Shown: positions 44,166-56,290 of the stretch, in pieces | Position numbering within the stretch: the stretch's first letter is position 1 | Layout of the letters: each line of letters opens with the position of its first letter | Origin: Protopterus annectens | Lineage: Eukaryota; Chordata; Ceratodontiformes; Protopteridae | Direction: 5' to 3' | Length of the DNA: 64,000 nt | Assembly: GCF_019279795.1 (NCBI RefSeq) | Contig: NC_056725.1 | Span: 1,068,522,084-1,068,586,083 of the forward strand | Made by a program: the position numbers and the translations under genes | The notes under the pieces: model-generated | Told to the model about the DNA's origin: nothing | The model's input: only the letters and a program-made list of their open reading frames with translations | The model's database searches: none

Positions 44166-44733
44166 CCATACATGCTATAGTTGATATCCAACCCTGCAAA
44201 TACCATCAGGCTAGCCACTATCCCATGTGTTTCAAATATGCAACATGGATAATACATGTCAGGATGCTAAACAGCTTTACAGTGCCATGTAGATGTATAT
44301 GGCAAAACCCATACATGTAAAACTTTCTGTGAGCAAGTCTGCAGGGTCACAGGTCACGACTCTTAAGGCTGTGTATGATTATATATGTGACATATACACA
44401 GAATTAAGGTCTATTGCATTAATGTGAACACATCCAGGAATGTGCTGATAGGTAAAGACATCAGTACAGGCAAACAGACATCCCCACATCAAGACATCCA
44501 CATGGAGTATGAGCAATGTCATCACTTGACACACACATATATGGTGATAACATCAAATCACCAGTAAGTGTCAAATGTGTGTGAGTTAAACATGTCAGTT
44601 GTGTTAGTGTCATGTAGATATGCAAAGACATATTTGTAATCTTAATAAGTGTAATACACATGTATGTTCAGCTGTACTTCTGTACTTCTCTGTGAGTTAC
44701 TGTGACCTGTCTCCATCATTATGTCTTTCAGGT
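44166..44733. other. No gene recognised; possible splice acceptor
   Basis: TG/CA-rich. The last bases, tgtctttcaggt before the Myb-like start at 44734, resemble a 3' splice site, so a 5' untranslated exon may lie upstream. Confidence 0.35.
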
Positions 44734-45139
44734 ATGCCGCGTGCTAGGCTGCCACCATACACCCGCTTGGAGGATGAGGTTATCCCATACCTCCTTGACA
44801 ACCATGTAACACTCCTCAGCCATGTGCCACAGGATGTACAGCAGTGGGATGCCCAGTGGGAGGAACTCCACAGGAGGGTAAATGATGTTGGCGGCCACAA
44901 TCGCGCCTATCAGCAGGTGCACCAACACTGCACGGACTTCATACGATGGGCAAAATAGTGTGCTAATGCATTCACCAGGGAACAAGGTGCAACAGGTGGG
45001 GGGCCACTCACCCAGCTCCCACTCACACGTACTGAGGAGCTACTGAATAACCTGGGGGCACCTGCAGACCTCCATCCACAAGCTTTAGGTGGTATTGTGG
45101 AGGTGGGTGTCTCTCAACCACCAAGCCTGGAGTTGCCTG
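44734..45139 (+). pseudogene. Harbinger-type Myb/SANT-like partner, exon 1
   Basis: Starts MPRARLPPYTRLEDEVIPYL and contains a Myb/SANT-like DNA-binding fold: WDAQWEELHRRVNDVGGHNR, then QVHQHCTDFIRWAK. A TAG at 44956-44958 interrupts it, but the same frame continues: ANAFTREQGATGGGPLTQLP, LTRTEELLNNLGAP, up to a splice donor (cctggtaagt, about 45140). The ATGGGP-LT-E layout is typical of Myb/SANT-like proteins encoded by Harbinger transposons beside their transposase, where they help nuclear import and binding of the ends. One nonsense change and a frameshift in exon 2 make it a pseudogene. The start is chosen by the domain and the acceptor just upstream. Confidence 0.75.
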
Positions 45140-47797
45140 GTAAGTCACTACTGCACATATGCCATAACTATATTTCATATAGTTACATGTGTTACTGTAC
45201 AATATGTAATGTAACATCATATGCAAGGCATGTATGCACACATGCCACATACTATAGTTTGCTACTCTATGTATGCACAGATGTGCATACTCCATAATAT
45301 AGTCTGTTGTACTGGCTTATGTGCTGACATGGATATTGCACCCTGTAGCTATCACACAGATGTGGATAATGATCTTACTGCTGTGACACTCCTAGGTACC
45401 TCTGACGTTTCTCAGTGACACCAGCCTGTTGCAGGTGAGATTGTTATTTACCAGGCTTGATAATGAACAGATCATATTAATTGCATGCTATCTGCCATGT
45501 GGCCATTTAACACACGTACACATAATGTATGGTGGTCTTGTTAATATACACTGGTCAAACCTGCAATGCATCACAGTGGTTACCCGTGTGGCATGATTGA
45601 AGACTATATGAAACACCTACACTAAACCTTACAAACTTTCATTGCCAGATGTGTGGACAGCTGTGAATACAGTGGTGGAGGTGTGATTCACTGTAGGGAC
45701 AGGTACTACAGATCAGCATTACACAAGTGGGAAATACAAACAGTACTACACAGAGAGCATATGTGTGCACACACTCTAAATGTGTTGGAGCTGGAGTATG
45801 GCCAGCCCACAGGATTCACCCTTGTCGATTATACCCATGCTATGAATGTCACACATTGTCATGTGCTATCTGACATGTCCATGACATGTAGTGGGCTGAC
45901 TGCAACACTGCTCAACTATCGTGCAAAACATATCTCACATCCCAAACATATCACGCTTTGTCTGCATAACCCTGTTCTAGGTGGAGCATATGACATCTAT
46001 GGGTGTATGTCATATGGGATAACACTGACATGTGACATAGATGCCCATCACAACTATTGGACAAAACATGTGTACACATGGCCATGGAGGATGGCCAGAG
46101 ACATGAAGCAACATGCACAGTAGAAGTGATGTACATGTGTGTTCACCCTGTTGTACACTGGCTTGACACAATACAACTATGGTCTTTGTGTAATGGTAAT
46201 ATTGCAAATGTGAAACACTAAACATCATACAGGCCTGTGCACAGCTTGTGTAGGCATGATATCAAAACCACCACATAACATGTCTTGAACATCTTGAGTG
46301 TGTCACGACATGAAAGCATTCACCTATGCAGTATCCAAATACATACATGTGTTGCACAACACACACATATAACCACAGCAGGCCACAGATACAATACATT
46401 CACCTTGCTGGTGTCAGACATCACTGTCATGCTTGCTCCTCTTGTGTGTGAGGTACACAGATGGCATGTGGGACATGGAGTACTGCTAAATTAACCATGT
46501 CTGGGCATAGTTGCCAGGCATCAGTAATATGGTTGCAGATGTGCAGGGAGTGTAATCTGTATACCCTACAGTGACCTGCGCCACACATTCCACAATAGGG
46601 TTTAGTGTGTATACACCTCAGTGATGTGGGTCACATTCCACATTAGATATGTATTGTATCTGAACACAATCATGACTATGAACTGTGTCTGTAACTCACA
46701 CTGCATAGCAATAGTGAAGCTGCATGATGCCCTGCAATGGCAATGCACATCATATTTGTAGGGTGGACTGACAACATTGCGTCAGCTGAAGGTCCATGTT
46801 AGTATAACACGTCCCTGCATTGGGACACAATTACCTTACTGCATAATTGAAAGGACACCATTGTGTTACACATGTATGCATGTCATCCAACTCTTCAGCA
46901 GAAGACACGTCACACTACATGTGATTGGCAAGGTCATATGCCACACATCAGGCTGGTGTACTGTTAACCTGTGCTGGTAGGGACAGCCATGTCAAGCATG
47001 CATGTACAGCCACATGCACATTGTCTGTAGACTCAGCTCAGGGGTCAGCAGAATAATGTTGAAAAGACATGTACTGCTTTGGGGGAGATATGCAAGCTAG
47101 GGCTCAGGCAAACATAGTAGTCTCTCCACATACCCTTCTACACATGTCCTCCTCACACATAGGGGCAATGGCCGACACAAAGCATCAGTGGCAGATGTAC
47201 AAAGGTCAGCAAAGTTCTGTTATGTGGGGTATGTTGCTCAAAACATGGCAGTGCGGTGCAATGGTGCATATTGCATGCATTGTGTTGCTGGTATGGGGCA
47301 TAAGTTACCAACACAAATGGTGCAACACAGGGATGTATGCTACCTACTACTATAAATGTGTAAGTTGCATGCCTTCTGCTATAACACATGCATGCTGTTG
47401 TGTGCAACTCAGGGATGTATGATAACTACCACTATAATTGTCTAAGCTGAATGCCATCTGCCATATCACATGCATGTTGCATGCCATTGGGTGCCATATC
47501 ATGTGTCTGTCTGTGTGTCTGTGTGTGTCTGTCTATGTGTGTCTGTCTGTCTCAGTCTGTCTGTGTCTGTCTGTCTGTGTGTCTGTCTATCTGTCTGTGT
47601 GTCTATCTGTGTGTGTCTGTGTGTGTCTGTGTGTGTGTGTGTCTGTCTGTGTGCTCATGTCTGTCTGTCTGTGTGCGTATGTCTGTCTGTGTGTGTGTGT
47701 CTGTCTGTGTGTGACTGTCTGTCTCTGTGTGTCTGTCTGTGTGTGTGTGCTGTGCTGTATAACTTGTAATGTACAATTCTTGTCTGCCCCCCCAGGT
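45140..47797 (+). other. Probable intron of the Myb-like pseudogene
   Basis: Begins with gtaagt and could end at the acceptor cccccccag (47797) or ctcctgcag (about 47825). A possible small exon with acceptor and donor signals lies at about 45395-45434. A TGTC/TGTG-rich tract occupies 47500-47750. I see no other feature; open frames in it are low-complexity. Confidence 0.4.
47500..47750 (+). repeat. (TGTC/TGTG)n tract
   Basis: Mixed tetranucleotide tract of tgtc and tgtg units, giving long low-complexity Cys/Val/Leu/Ser open frames that are not genes. Confidence 0.95.
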
Positions 47798-48760
47798 GTT
47801 GATGTAGGTGCATTGCCCTCCTGCAGTCCACTTATGTTAGTGTCCCCACAGACTCCAGCAGTGATGATGAAAGTATGATTGAGACACAGTTAGGGTTGTC
47901 AGGGGATGAATCTGTGCCATTGGTTGCCATTCCACCTGTATCCCTCTCATCCCTGCAAACAGTTCTCCTGCCTACACACACCCCATCACCAGTGGCCATA
48001 GAGGAAGGACAGTTGGTGGAAGGAAGCATGGAACAGGGAAGTGTGGAAACTATGGAAGGTGTGCCTGCACACCATGATCCCAGCCAACTGACTGGTGATG
48101 TCCCACACAGGCATGTCCCCAGTGCTGCTCGTAGGTGGACCACTGGCCAACATGCCCCTACAAGACAAAGCACATCAGCTGGTGTCACCAGACACATGTT
48201 TACGGCTGTAATGGAGACACAGGCACATGCTGAATGGCACAACATTGAAGGTCTGAGGTTTCAGAGGGCTGCTGTCCATTCTTTAACTGACAATATCCAG
48301 GCAATTGCAAATGGTCACCATCTTCTTGCAGATGTCTTGGATAGATGATTGGGTGACATGGTGGGAGTCCTTGACCATGGCATGCCAATCCTCAAGCGTT
48401 GAATGTCTGTGCTGGAACATCTGGTGGGAGTGAGGTGTCAGGCACATGGACGTAGGCCAGCTACATCACCTGTTGAAGGTCTACGTGAACATACTACTTC
48501 ATATGCCCGCTCCCATAGTGGTGGTAGCAGCAGCAGTGCAGCTGGTGCTGTGCTGTCCACAACAGGAGACAGCAGGTCATGTGCACATGGTCCTGGACAG
48601 TCTCAACAGGGACACAGTTCCAGTGGACATCTGTCATCAGACAGTACCCAATCTGGACATCTGCCTGGTAGTGCCCGTGCAACCCCTGGCAGGCGCAGGT
48701 CAAGTGGCCGTGGCCAGACACCAAGAACTGTGGAGCCTGCCCTATACAGTATGCAGCTGT
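47798..48760 (+). pseudogene. Harbinger-type Myb-like partner, C-terminal exon
   Basis: After the acceptor the frame encodes an acidic stretch (PTDSSSDDESMIE), a Pro/Ser/Thr-rich linker (about 47880-48200) and a probable helical end: EGLRFQRAAVHSLTDNIQA, then HHLLADVLDR. A stop at 48346-48348 interrupts, and the same frame goes on with LGDMVGVLDHGMPILKR. A His/Ser/Gly-rich, Arg-rich tail follows (48403-48760). Acidic linker plus C-terminal helix is the usual layout of this protein class. The splice from exon 1 would be out of frame, so at least one indel exists. Confidence 0.6.
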
Positions 48761-49033
48761 CAATAATACCCCAGTGTAGGCCAGCCACATGCCAGACCTA
48801 TGTGCATACATACACACACACACCAGAAACAAATGTAGGGCACCTCAACACCCACACGCATAACATCCACACACGCCTAATGATATCAAAGGCCCTAACC
48901 CACACATATGATGTCATCCAATGGTGCAGCCTAGGCGTCTGGCAAACATTATCCCCCCGTGCATATGATGATGCCTGTGCTGCATCCCTGTCATCCACAT
49001 CATCGGTGCAGGGACATGCTCATCCTCCAAACT

Positions 49034-49130
49034 AAAGGGGTGGCGAAAGCCACAAAACTCTGGCTAGGATTATAAATGCCCTTGGGCAGATAAACTAGTA
49101 TGAACCTATGAACCTATGAACCTATATGTT
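49034..49130 (+). mobile_element. LINE-B 3' terminus fragment
   Basis: Only the last 95 bp of LINE-B: ggtggcgaaagccacaaaac, ctggctaggattataaatgc, then three copies of the 8-base unit tatgaacc ending at about 49130. It is a severely 5'-truncated CR1-like insertion, and the 8-base repeat tail is diagnostic. Confidence 0.8.
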
Positions 49131-49480
49131 CTGATGCACAGGGTGAACATACTAGGAAGGCAATTGTAGATTAATATTGTTGAGTAGTGTTTGACAGGCA
49201 ATGAACATGCCATGTAGTACAGTTTTAGAATGCATTTGGTACATTTGACAGTATGTATCATGTGTAACAGTAACTGCATGTTGATCTTGATGTTCTGCCT
49301 TCCTCTTTCAGGTGTAATTGCATGTGCTGGGGGATGTCAGTGTTTGCTGATAGTGTCCCATATCTAAATGTTGACTACTCACAGGTCTGTATGACAATAC
49401 CTGCATGCACTTTGTCGCCTCCACATCACAGTTTTAAGCTAACAAGTTTAATTTATGTTTACTGATCTAAGCTGTGTAGT
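49131..49480. other. No gene recognised
   Basis: Short unassigned stretch between the LINE-B terminus and a short interspersed repeat. Confidence 0.4.
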
Positions 49481-49762
49481 AAGCTACTGTGTTCACAGCC
49501 ATCACATCCATAGTGGGTGACATCACTGTTATAGTTACCTGGTAAAAGAGTGGTATAGCAGATGACAAGGGTAAAGGCCAGTGGAAAAAGTGGCTTCTCA
49601 TTGGGAAGCAGTAATACCCACTCTCATGACAGGATGCAAACACAGACGCACCCACACACTCAGGGATTCACAGACACAGTAACACACCCCTGCACTCATG
49701 GATTCACAGACACAGTAACACACCCACACACTCAGGGATTCACAGACAAGAATACACACTCT

Positions 49763-49821
<59 letters not shown>

Positions 49822-49930
49822 GCCAGTGTTGGGATGAGAACCCCTGCCTATGTGCAAATCATCATTATAGTACTACACAATTACAAGACGCGCCACAGAG
49901 ATTACACATGTACAGGTAGTCGGAATGGCC
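49480..49930 (-). repeat. tRNA-like short repeat with minisatellite and (CA)n core
   Basis: On the minus strand: a tRNA-like part (about 49915-49830; aatctctgtggcgcgtcttg and B-box-like ggggttctcatcccaac), a CA/GT array (49769-49818), a 36-bp minisatellite (copies begin at 49658, 49694 and 49730; core ggattcacagaca) and a unique body (49640-49490). The body and tRNA-like part recur on the plus strand at 53845-54140, which shows that they belong to one element. Confidence 0.65.
49769..49818. repeat. (CA)n microsatellite
   Basis: Pure CA run of about 25 units beside the tRNA-like sequence. Confidence 0.95.
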
Positions 49931-50165
49931 TAAGATCGAGGACATCAACAGGGATACTAGATTACAGTGAGTGAATGGAAGGTGGGGGGCTTCACCAGTC
50001 GGCTATCTAACAACAAGCCTCACCCCAGGGTGTACATATTTACAGGAGGTTAGAATGCCCTTCTAAGATTGATGACATCAACAGGGATACTAGATTGCAT
50101 TGAGTTTATGGGGTGAGGGGGCCTTAATGTTTCACTATGGTAAAATACAGCCTCACACCAGGGTC
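49916..50165 (-). repeat. Tandem pair of tRNA-like short-repeat units
   Basis: Two copies of about 125 bp (starting near 49916 and 50042) share gacatcaacagggatactag and end in caccagggt. The reversed sequence ctgttgatgtcatcaatc followed by aagggcatt resembles the units of the 55374-56290 array (aatgccctactttgg, ctgctgatgtca), so this is the same family in reverse. Confidence 0.6.
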
Positions 50166-50176
50166 CGGACAGCCAT

Positions 50177-50177
<1 letters not shown>

Positions 50178-50262
<85 letters not shown>
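50178..50262. repeat. (CA)n microsatellite
   Basis: Pure CA run of about 40 units directly following the tandem pair. Confidence 0.95.
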
Positions 50263-50264
<2 letters not shown>

Positions 50265-53200
50265 TGGCATTCACAAAGATATACACCTATGTCACACACA
50301 TACAGACACTTGATATGTGTGAGATTCAGCCACCTGCCTATGTCTTTCTTTCTACACTTCACTCTGTACTGATGTCTACCACAGTGTTCAGGAGAGTGAA
50401 AAACATTTGGGATGTATTCCCCACCATACATGACATATATGGACGCACACACACCCATGCGTGCCAGTACTGTGAATCAAACACCTGCCTATCTCATGAT
50501 AGGTATTACAGGGTTACAGCACTGTCACATGCACTACAAAGCATACCAACTCTTTCCTTTGCCACCTGTGCTGAAATATGCACAGTATATGCACAGGGGA
50601 GGTGTTACTGTTACAGGTGTCAAGAGGTTTGCCTTCAGTGTCACCCTTACTGCATTCTACGTTGTGTGTCTTCCACTTCAATTAACAGAACCATAGCGTA
50701 GCAATTACACAGGTTATTGTAGGAATGGTTGTAAGACACCTGTGAGCTGTCCTCAGTAATCATTCATCCGCAAAGTAACCCCACCACTTAGTAGTCATGT
50801 CCAAACATCTGTCCATACCTAAAGTACAGCTTACTGTACTTTGAGCATATCACCATATACAGTTGGCTATGTTGAGGCTGCATTGCAACAGCATGATGTA
50901 CTGAGACAACAGTCACCTTCAAACATCCGACACTGCACACACATTGAATCTAAACACACATCAGTACATGTACACATATGCAGTCTCCATCAGTAAGTGG
51001 AATAGCAGGTCAAGAGAATACATTCCACACCTTCCCCACACCATGTGTGAAACCTAGCCGAGCATTACATCATAATGGATGTTGTATTCATGTACTGGTA
51101 GGACACACAACCACCTTCACTGAGTAGCCAAGTGTACTTTCATGCCAACAGCACATATCAGCTAGACACACACACAGCAATATTCCATGTCATGATCCCA
51201 CAAACTGTTACTTGACAGTTTCACGGTGAAGCCAGGGCACTGTAATGGTCAACAGTGAGCACTTCATGATTACAGGAAGAGTGCCAGCAATGTGCTCTGT
51301 TTGAGCTAGGCATTACATTCATTCAAGCATGTGCAAAGTCTGTGGCTTGTAAAAGTCTCACCCCAGCATGTTCTGGCTATTGTGCTAATAAGGTTAATGT
51401 CCAGACAGCACACAGCATGCATGGCTTGCAATTGTTGACATGGGGCATATGTAGGAACTGTGGGCACACATGGCTGTACATGTCATGGACATATCACCTG
51501 TAACTACTCAGGAACATACAGAGCATAGCTGTGTTTCCCTGAGTCTGTCAATACAGGCCATGTGTGTAGGTCCTATGATCCTGTTATTTGGGTATGTTTG
51601 TAGGTATTGCATTAGGTTGACACGTCTAATGACATACATGCCACATGGGTTGTTGTATGATATGATAGGTGTCATGGGTGACCAGTAGAGAGGGAATATT
51701 TCCTCTGTCAACATAGATATCAACCCTTATGTACTGTTATCATTCAGCAGCCATGGACCTATCTGCCATGTGCATGTGTGTAATGAATGTAGCCACCTGC
51801 ATGTAGAAAGGACAACAACAGCTATGGTATTTTCATTTCTGTTGTATGAGTGTGGGATGTAGATATCCAGGACAGGTACATTTAGGTCATATCCAACCAT
51901 GAGGGTGTTGTTTACTGGTGTACAGCAACAGTTGACTGTGTTAATGCTGACAACATCCGAGGGACCCTGGTATGTGTACAACTGACCTGGTTACAAACAG
52001 TGGTATAATTGCATTGCATAACACATTATGCAACTGTGGCAGTACATGGGTACTTTGCACAGTTGATGTAGGGCTAGGTACAGTCCACAAATCAAAGGTT
52101 AGTTGGTGTTCTACCATACTATTTCATACCACATGTATAGATGTGTGTTGGTAGTCTGCAGACATGGTGGTGGATGTATGAGGATACACCCTAGAATGCA
52201 ACTTTTTCCACGGTCACCTGTACCTGACTCATCTGTGATAACTTATGTCAGAGTAGTGGTCTTTACTTGTGAGTAGCCTTTATGAATATGTGGACACCAC
52301 CACCTGGAATGGTCCATACCAATGTTATGGCCCACATGTCTGGATCTGAGTTATATGATGGTAGTGCAATTGTGCACTACAGAGCCTTCAGCCAGGTGTT
52401 CCTCCCTGCACAGATGTCAGTATTCCCCATTGTAGGTTCTATATTGAGCAAATGAATTACAAAAGCCACACATCTAGCACTGGTTAGCATAAGCTTCCAA
52501 TGCAATTCCCTTGTAGGTGTCAGGATGTTACTTCTGTGTTTAGGACTTTTGCCTTGAAATGCCCCTATATGGGTAAATGCGACCTAGGTATTATCCACAC
52601 TCCCTTGAATCATGGATGCATGTGCTTTGTGACAAAGGCTTGTCTTTCAGTCATGACATCCTGGAATGACTGACATTGGACAGCCTCATAATTACAGCAG
52701 GACATTGGCTCATTGTTTTGCTCAAGCAGTTGTCACTCGTACCATGACATCACTGCGAGTGGCAGTAATGTGGCTGGTATCAAATGCTACATCTAAGGTG
52801 ACGGACACCAGCAGATGTGTATATGATTAATGTCAGATATACTTAGTGTAGTGGTCCTGCTAATAATGACAACTACTAACACAGTCGGGAGTGGTCATCT
52901 TGATACCTGCACCTCAGTACCATTAGACGATGGGGCTCACATATTATGCTTGCACATACCACTGATCCAAGTATAATGCCACTGTCCACAACCTGCTATC
53001 AATGTATGCCTTTCAAGGCAGCAATGTGTGTGACACATGCTGTAGTTAGCTTCCACCTGTGTATCTCAGTTAACCTATTGTCTGTCACTTCCACACATGC
53101 ATGATTATGTATACTTCACATATAGATGTCAGTACTTCATGTACAGACACAGATATATAATTTACAGGTCACATACAGGTATCTGGTAGTAAACCTGTAT

Positions 53201-53284
53201 GATGTGCATATATACAGATAGTTAAGATGTACATAGCTGTAAACCTGTGTGTTTACAATAGGGGTCCATTACAACGTGTTCTGT
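50263..53284. other. No gene recognised
   Basis: About 3 kb of TG/CA-rich sequence. Several short open frames on both strands have no motif. No repeat family that I recognise. Confidence 0.45.
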
Positions 53285-53289
53285 ACATG

Positions 53290-53630
53290 TAAGTGTATGA
53301 GCATGTACACTGTGGCCTTCCGTGGTTAGAATCAGAGTGCATCCCAAACAGCCCTGTGCTACTGAGTGTATGAGAGTACCCACTGCCACCTTGTGTAATT
53401 TGAGTCAGTGCATCCGAACATGCCCTTTGTTTCTAAGTGTATGAGCATGCCCAGTATAACCTTGTATAGTTGTAGTCACAGTGCATCCCAAACGGCCCTG
53501 TGCTACTAAGTGTATGAGCATGCCCACTGTCACCTTGTGTAATTGGAGTCAATGCATCCAAACAAGTCCTGTGATTCTATGTGTATGAGCATGACCACTG
53601 TAACCCTGTATAGTGATAGTAGTTGTCCAT
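53290..53630 (+). repeat. 72-bp minisatellite with alternating units
   Basis: Units start at about 53290, 53363, 53435, 53507 and 53578 with the block gtgtatgagcatg. Units 1 and 3 share cagtgcatcccaaac and gccctgtgctact; units 2 and 4 share ccttgtgtaatt and a shorter gcatccgaac or gcatccaaac block. The repeat is therefore organised as a dimer of about 144 bp. Confidence 0.85.
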
Positions 53631-53844
53631 TCCACAGATGGGCATACTCCAGTTCATGGCTTGCTGTGCTACAACTATACCTCTCAGGCCTACCTATGTC
53701 TTACCTGCAGATGATGTGTCATGTTTGTGCATACAGGTTATAATGGACTCCTACGTTAAACACACAGGTTTATAGCTATGTACATCTTAACTGTCAGTAT
53801 CCCTGTTGTTGTCCTCACTCTTAGAAGGGAATTCTGACTGCCTT

Positions 53845-54140
53845 GAAATATGTAATCTCTGTGGCATGTCTCGTAACTGTGTAGTACTGTAATAGTGATC
53901 TGTAGATAGGCAGGAGTTCTGATCCCACCACTGGCAACTGTATGTGTGTCAACAAATGGTTGTGGGTGTGTATTTGTGTCTGCATCTTTCATGACAGCGG
54001 GTTTTGCTGCTTTCCAAAGAGAAACCAACTTTTGCACTGGCCTTTATCTTTGTCATCTGCTAAACCACCCTTTTCCCCCACCCCACTGCAAGTAATCAGT
54101 CCTGTGATGTCACCCAGCTCAGAAGCAGAATCAGAGTAAG
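53845..54140 (+). repeat. tRNA-like short repeat, plus-strand copy
   Basis: Plus-strand counterpart of 49480-49930: aatctctgtggcatgtc, caggagttctgatcccacc, ggcaactgtatgtgtg, then the body with catgacag, ttgctgctttcc, actggcctttatctttgtca and gatgtcaccca. It lacks the long CA array and the 36-bp minisatellite, so those expanded only in the other copy. Confidence 0.65.
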
Positions 54141-54231
54141 TGTAATTGTATGGTGTCTGTGGCACATACCCCAAATGCAAACCACTCTACTAGTTACCTT
54201 TACATAGGCAAGACATGTATGCACAGTACTG

Positions 54232-54237
<6 letters not shown>

Positions 54238-54309
<72 letters not shown>
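54238..54309. repeat. (TG)n microsatellite
   Basis: Pure TG run of about 36 units. Confidence 0.95.
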
Positions 54310-54311
<2 letters not shown>

Positions 54312-54499
54312 CTACCCTGCAGCCAGGCATACACATGTATTATGTCTTTTAATATGCTGCACACCATGGTAGTCATCTGTGGTGAGTGGAGTCTACAAAT
54401 TATTACATAGTTAGGAATAGAAAAGAATAGACAGTCAAGAATGACTACAGTTGCATATGTTGTTTTCCTGTGCCACTGTTGAGCAGTGACACAGAAGTG

Positions 54500-55330
<831 letters not shown>

Positions 55331-55373
55331 GTACACACAGGTACAAGACATGTACAACTCGCAGTACACTTGA

Positions 55374-55527
55374 AATGCCCTTCTTTGGCAATCCTGCTGA
55401 TGTCACCCACCTAGGAATACACCTCTGTGACTACTGTAACCCTGTAATTTCTGCAGCACATCCTGTAACTGTGTAATGCTGTAGTGTGATAAACTAATTT
55501 GGTAGGTGTTCTCATCTCAGACATGCT

Positions 55528-55601
<74 letters not shown>

Positions 55602-56290
55602 CTGTCTGATAAGGGAACAATGCTTTTTAGAGTAAGCACATTCCCTATGATTCACATACTCACCTTTGGCAACCCTGCTGATGTCACCCACCTAGAAATA
55701 CACCTCTTGGACTGATGTAACCCAGTAATCTCTGTAACGCATCCTGTAACTGCGTACCACTGGAGTGTGATTTAGAACTGTAGTAGGGATCCATCCACAA
55801 TCATGGCAGTTATGTATGTTTTCTGCGTGTTTCAATGTCTGTGTGGGGAGCAATGCATTATATTCTACTCCCTTGCAGGACATTTACAATGCCCTACTTT
55901 GGTACTCCTGCTGATATCATACTCTGTAAAATACACCTCTGGGGAGCAAGTTTCCTGGTAATCGTCATGGTGCGACCCATAACATTTCCATGCAGTAGTA
56001 TGATTTAGATCTTGGTCATGGGTTCTATACCCACACATGTCAGTTGTGTGTATCTCACTCTCTGTTTTGTGAGCAATGCATTTTGGGCTACTCACTTGCA
56101 GGAAATCTAAAATGCCCTACTTTGGTAAGCCTGCTGATGTCATTCCTTGTGAAATATACCGTTGGGGATGGAGTAACCCAGTAATCTTCGTAGCACGTGC
56201 TATAACTGCATAATGCTGTAGTATGATAAACTAGTTAGGTAGGAGTTCTATTCCAAACCATGGCAGGTATTTGTGTGTGTTTGACAGTCA
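55374..56290 (+). repeat. Tandem array of four tRNA-like short-repeat units
   Basis: Units start near 55374, 55656, 55888 and 56111, each with a form of aatgccctactttggtaa, ctgctgatgtca, aatacacctc, gtaacccagtaatctctgta, taactgcgtaatgctgtagt and a B-box-like gttctcatctc, ggttctatacc or gttctattcc. Unit 1 contains a (GT)n run (55531-55600), which makes it longer (282 bp against 223-232). A decayed unit lies at about 57300-57440. Confidence 0.75.
55531..55600. repeat. (GT)n microsatellite
   Basis: Pure GT run of about 35 units inside the first unit of the tandem array, just after the B-box-like sequence. Confidence 0.95.

Noticed and set aside
47438-47878. 146-residue Cys/Val/Ser-rich frame
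   Set aside because: It is a translation of the TGTC/TGTG tract within the probable intron.
49598-50458. His/Thr and Cys/Val repeat frames
   Set aside because: Translations of CA/GT microsatellites.
53290-53630. CRISPR-like array
   Set aside because: No constant short repeat with unique spacers: whole 72-bp units are repeated, and the context is eukaryotic.
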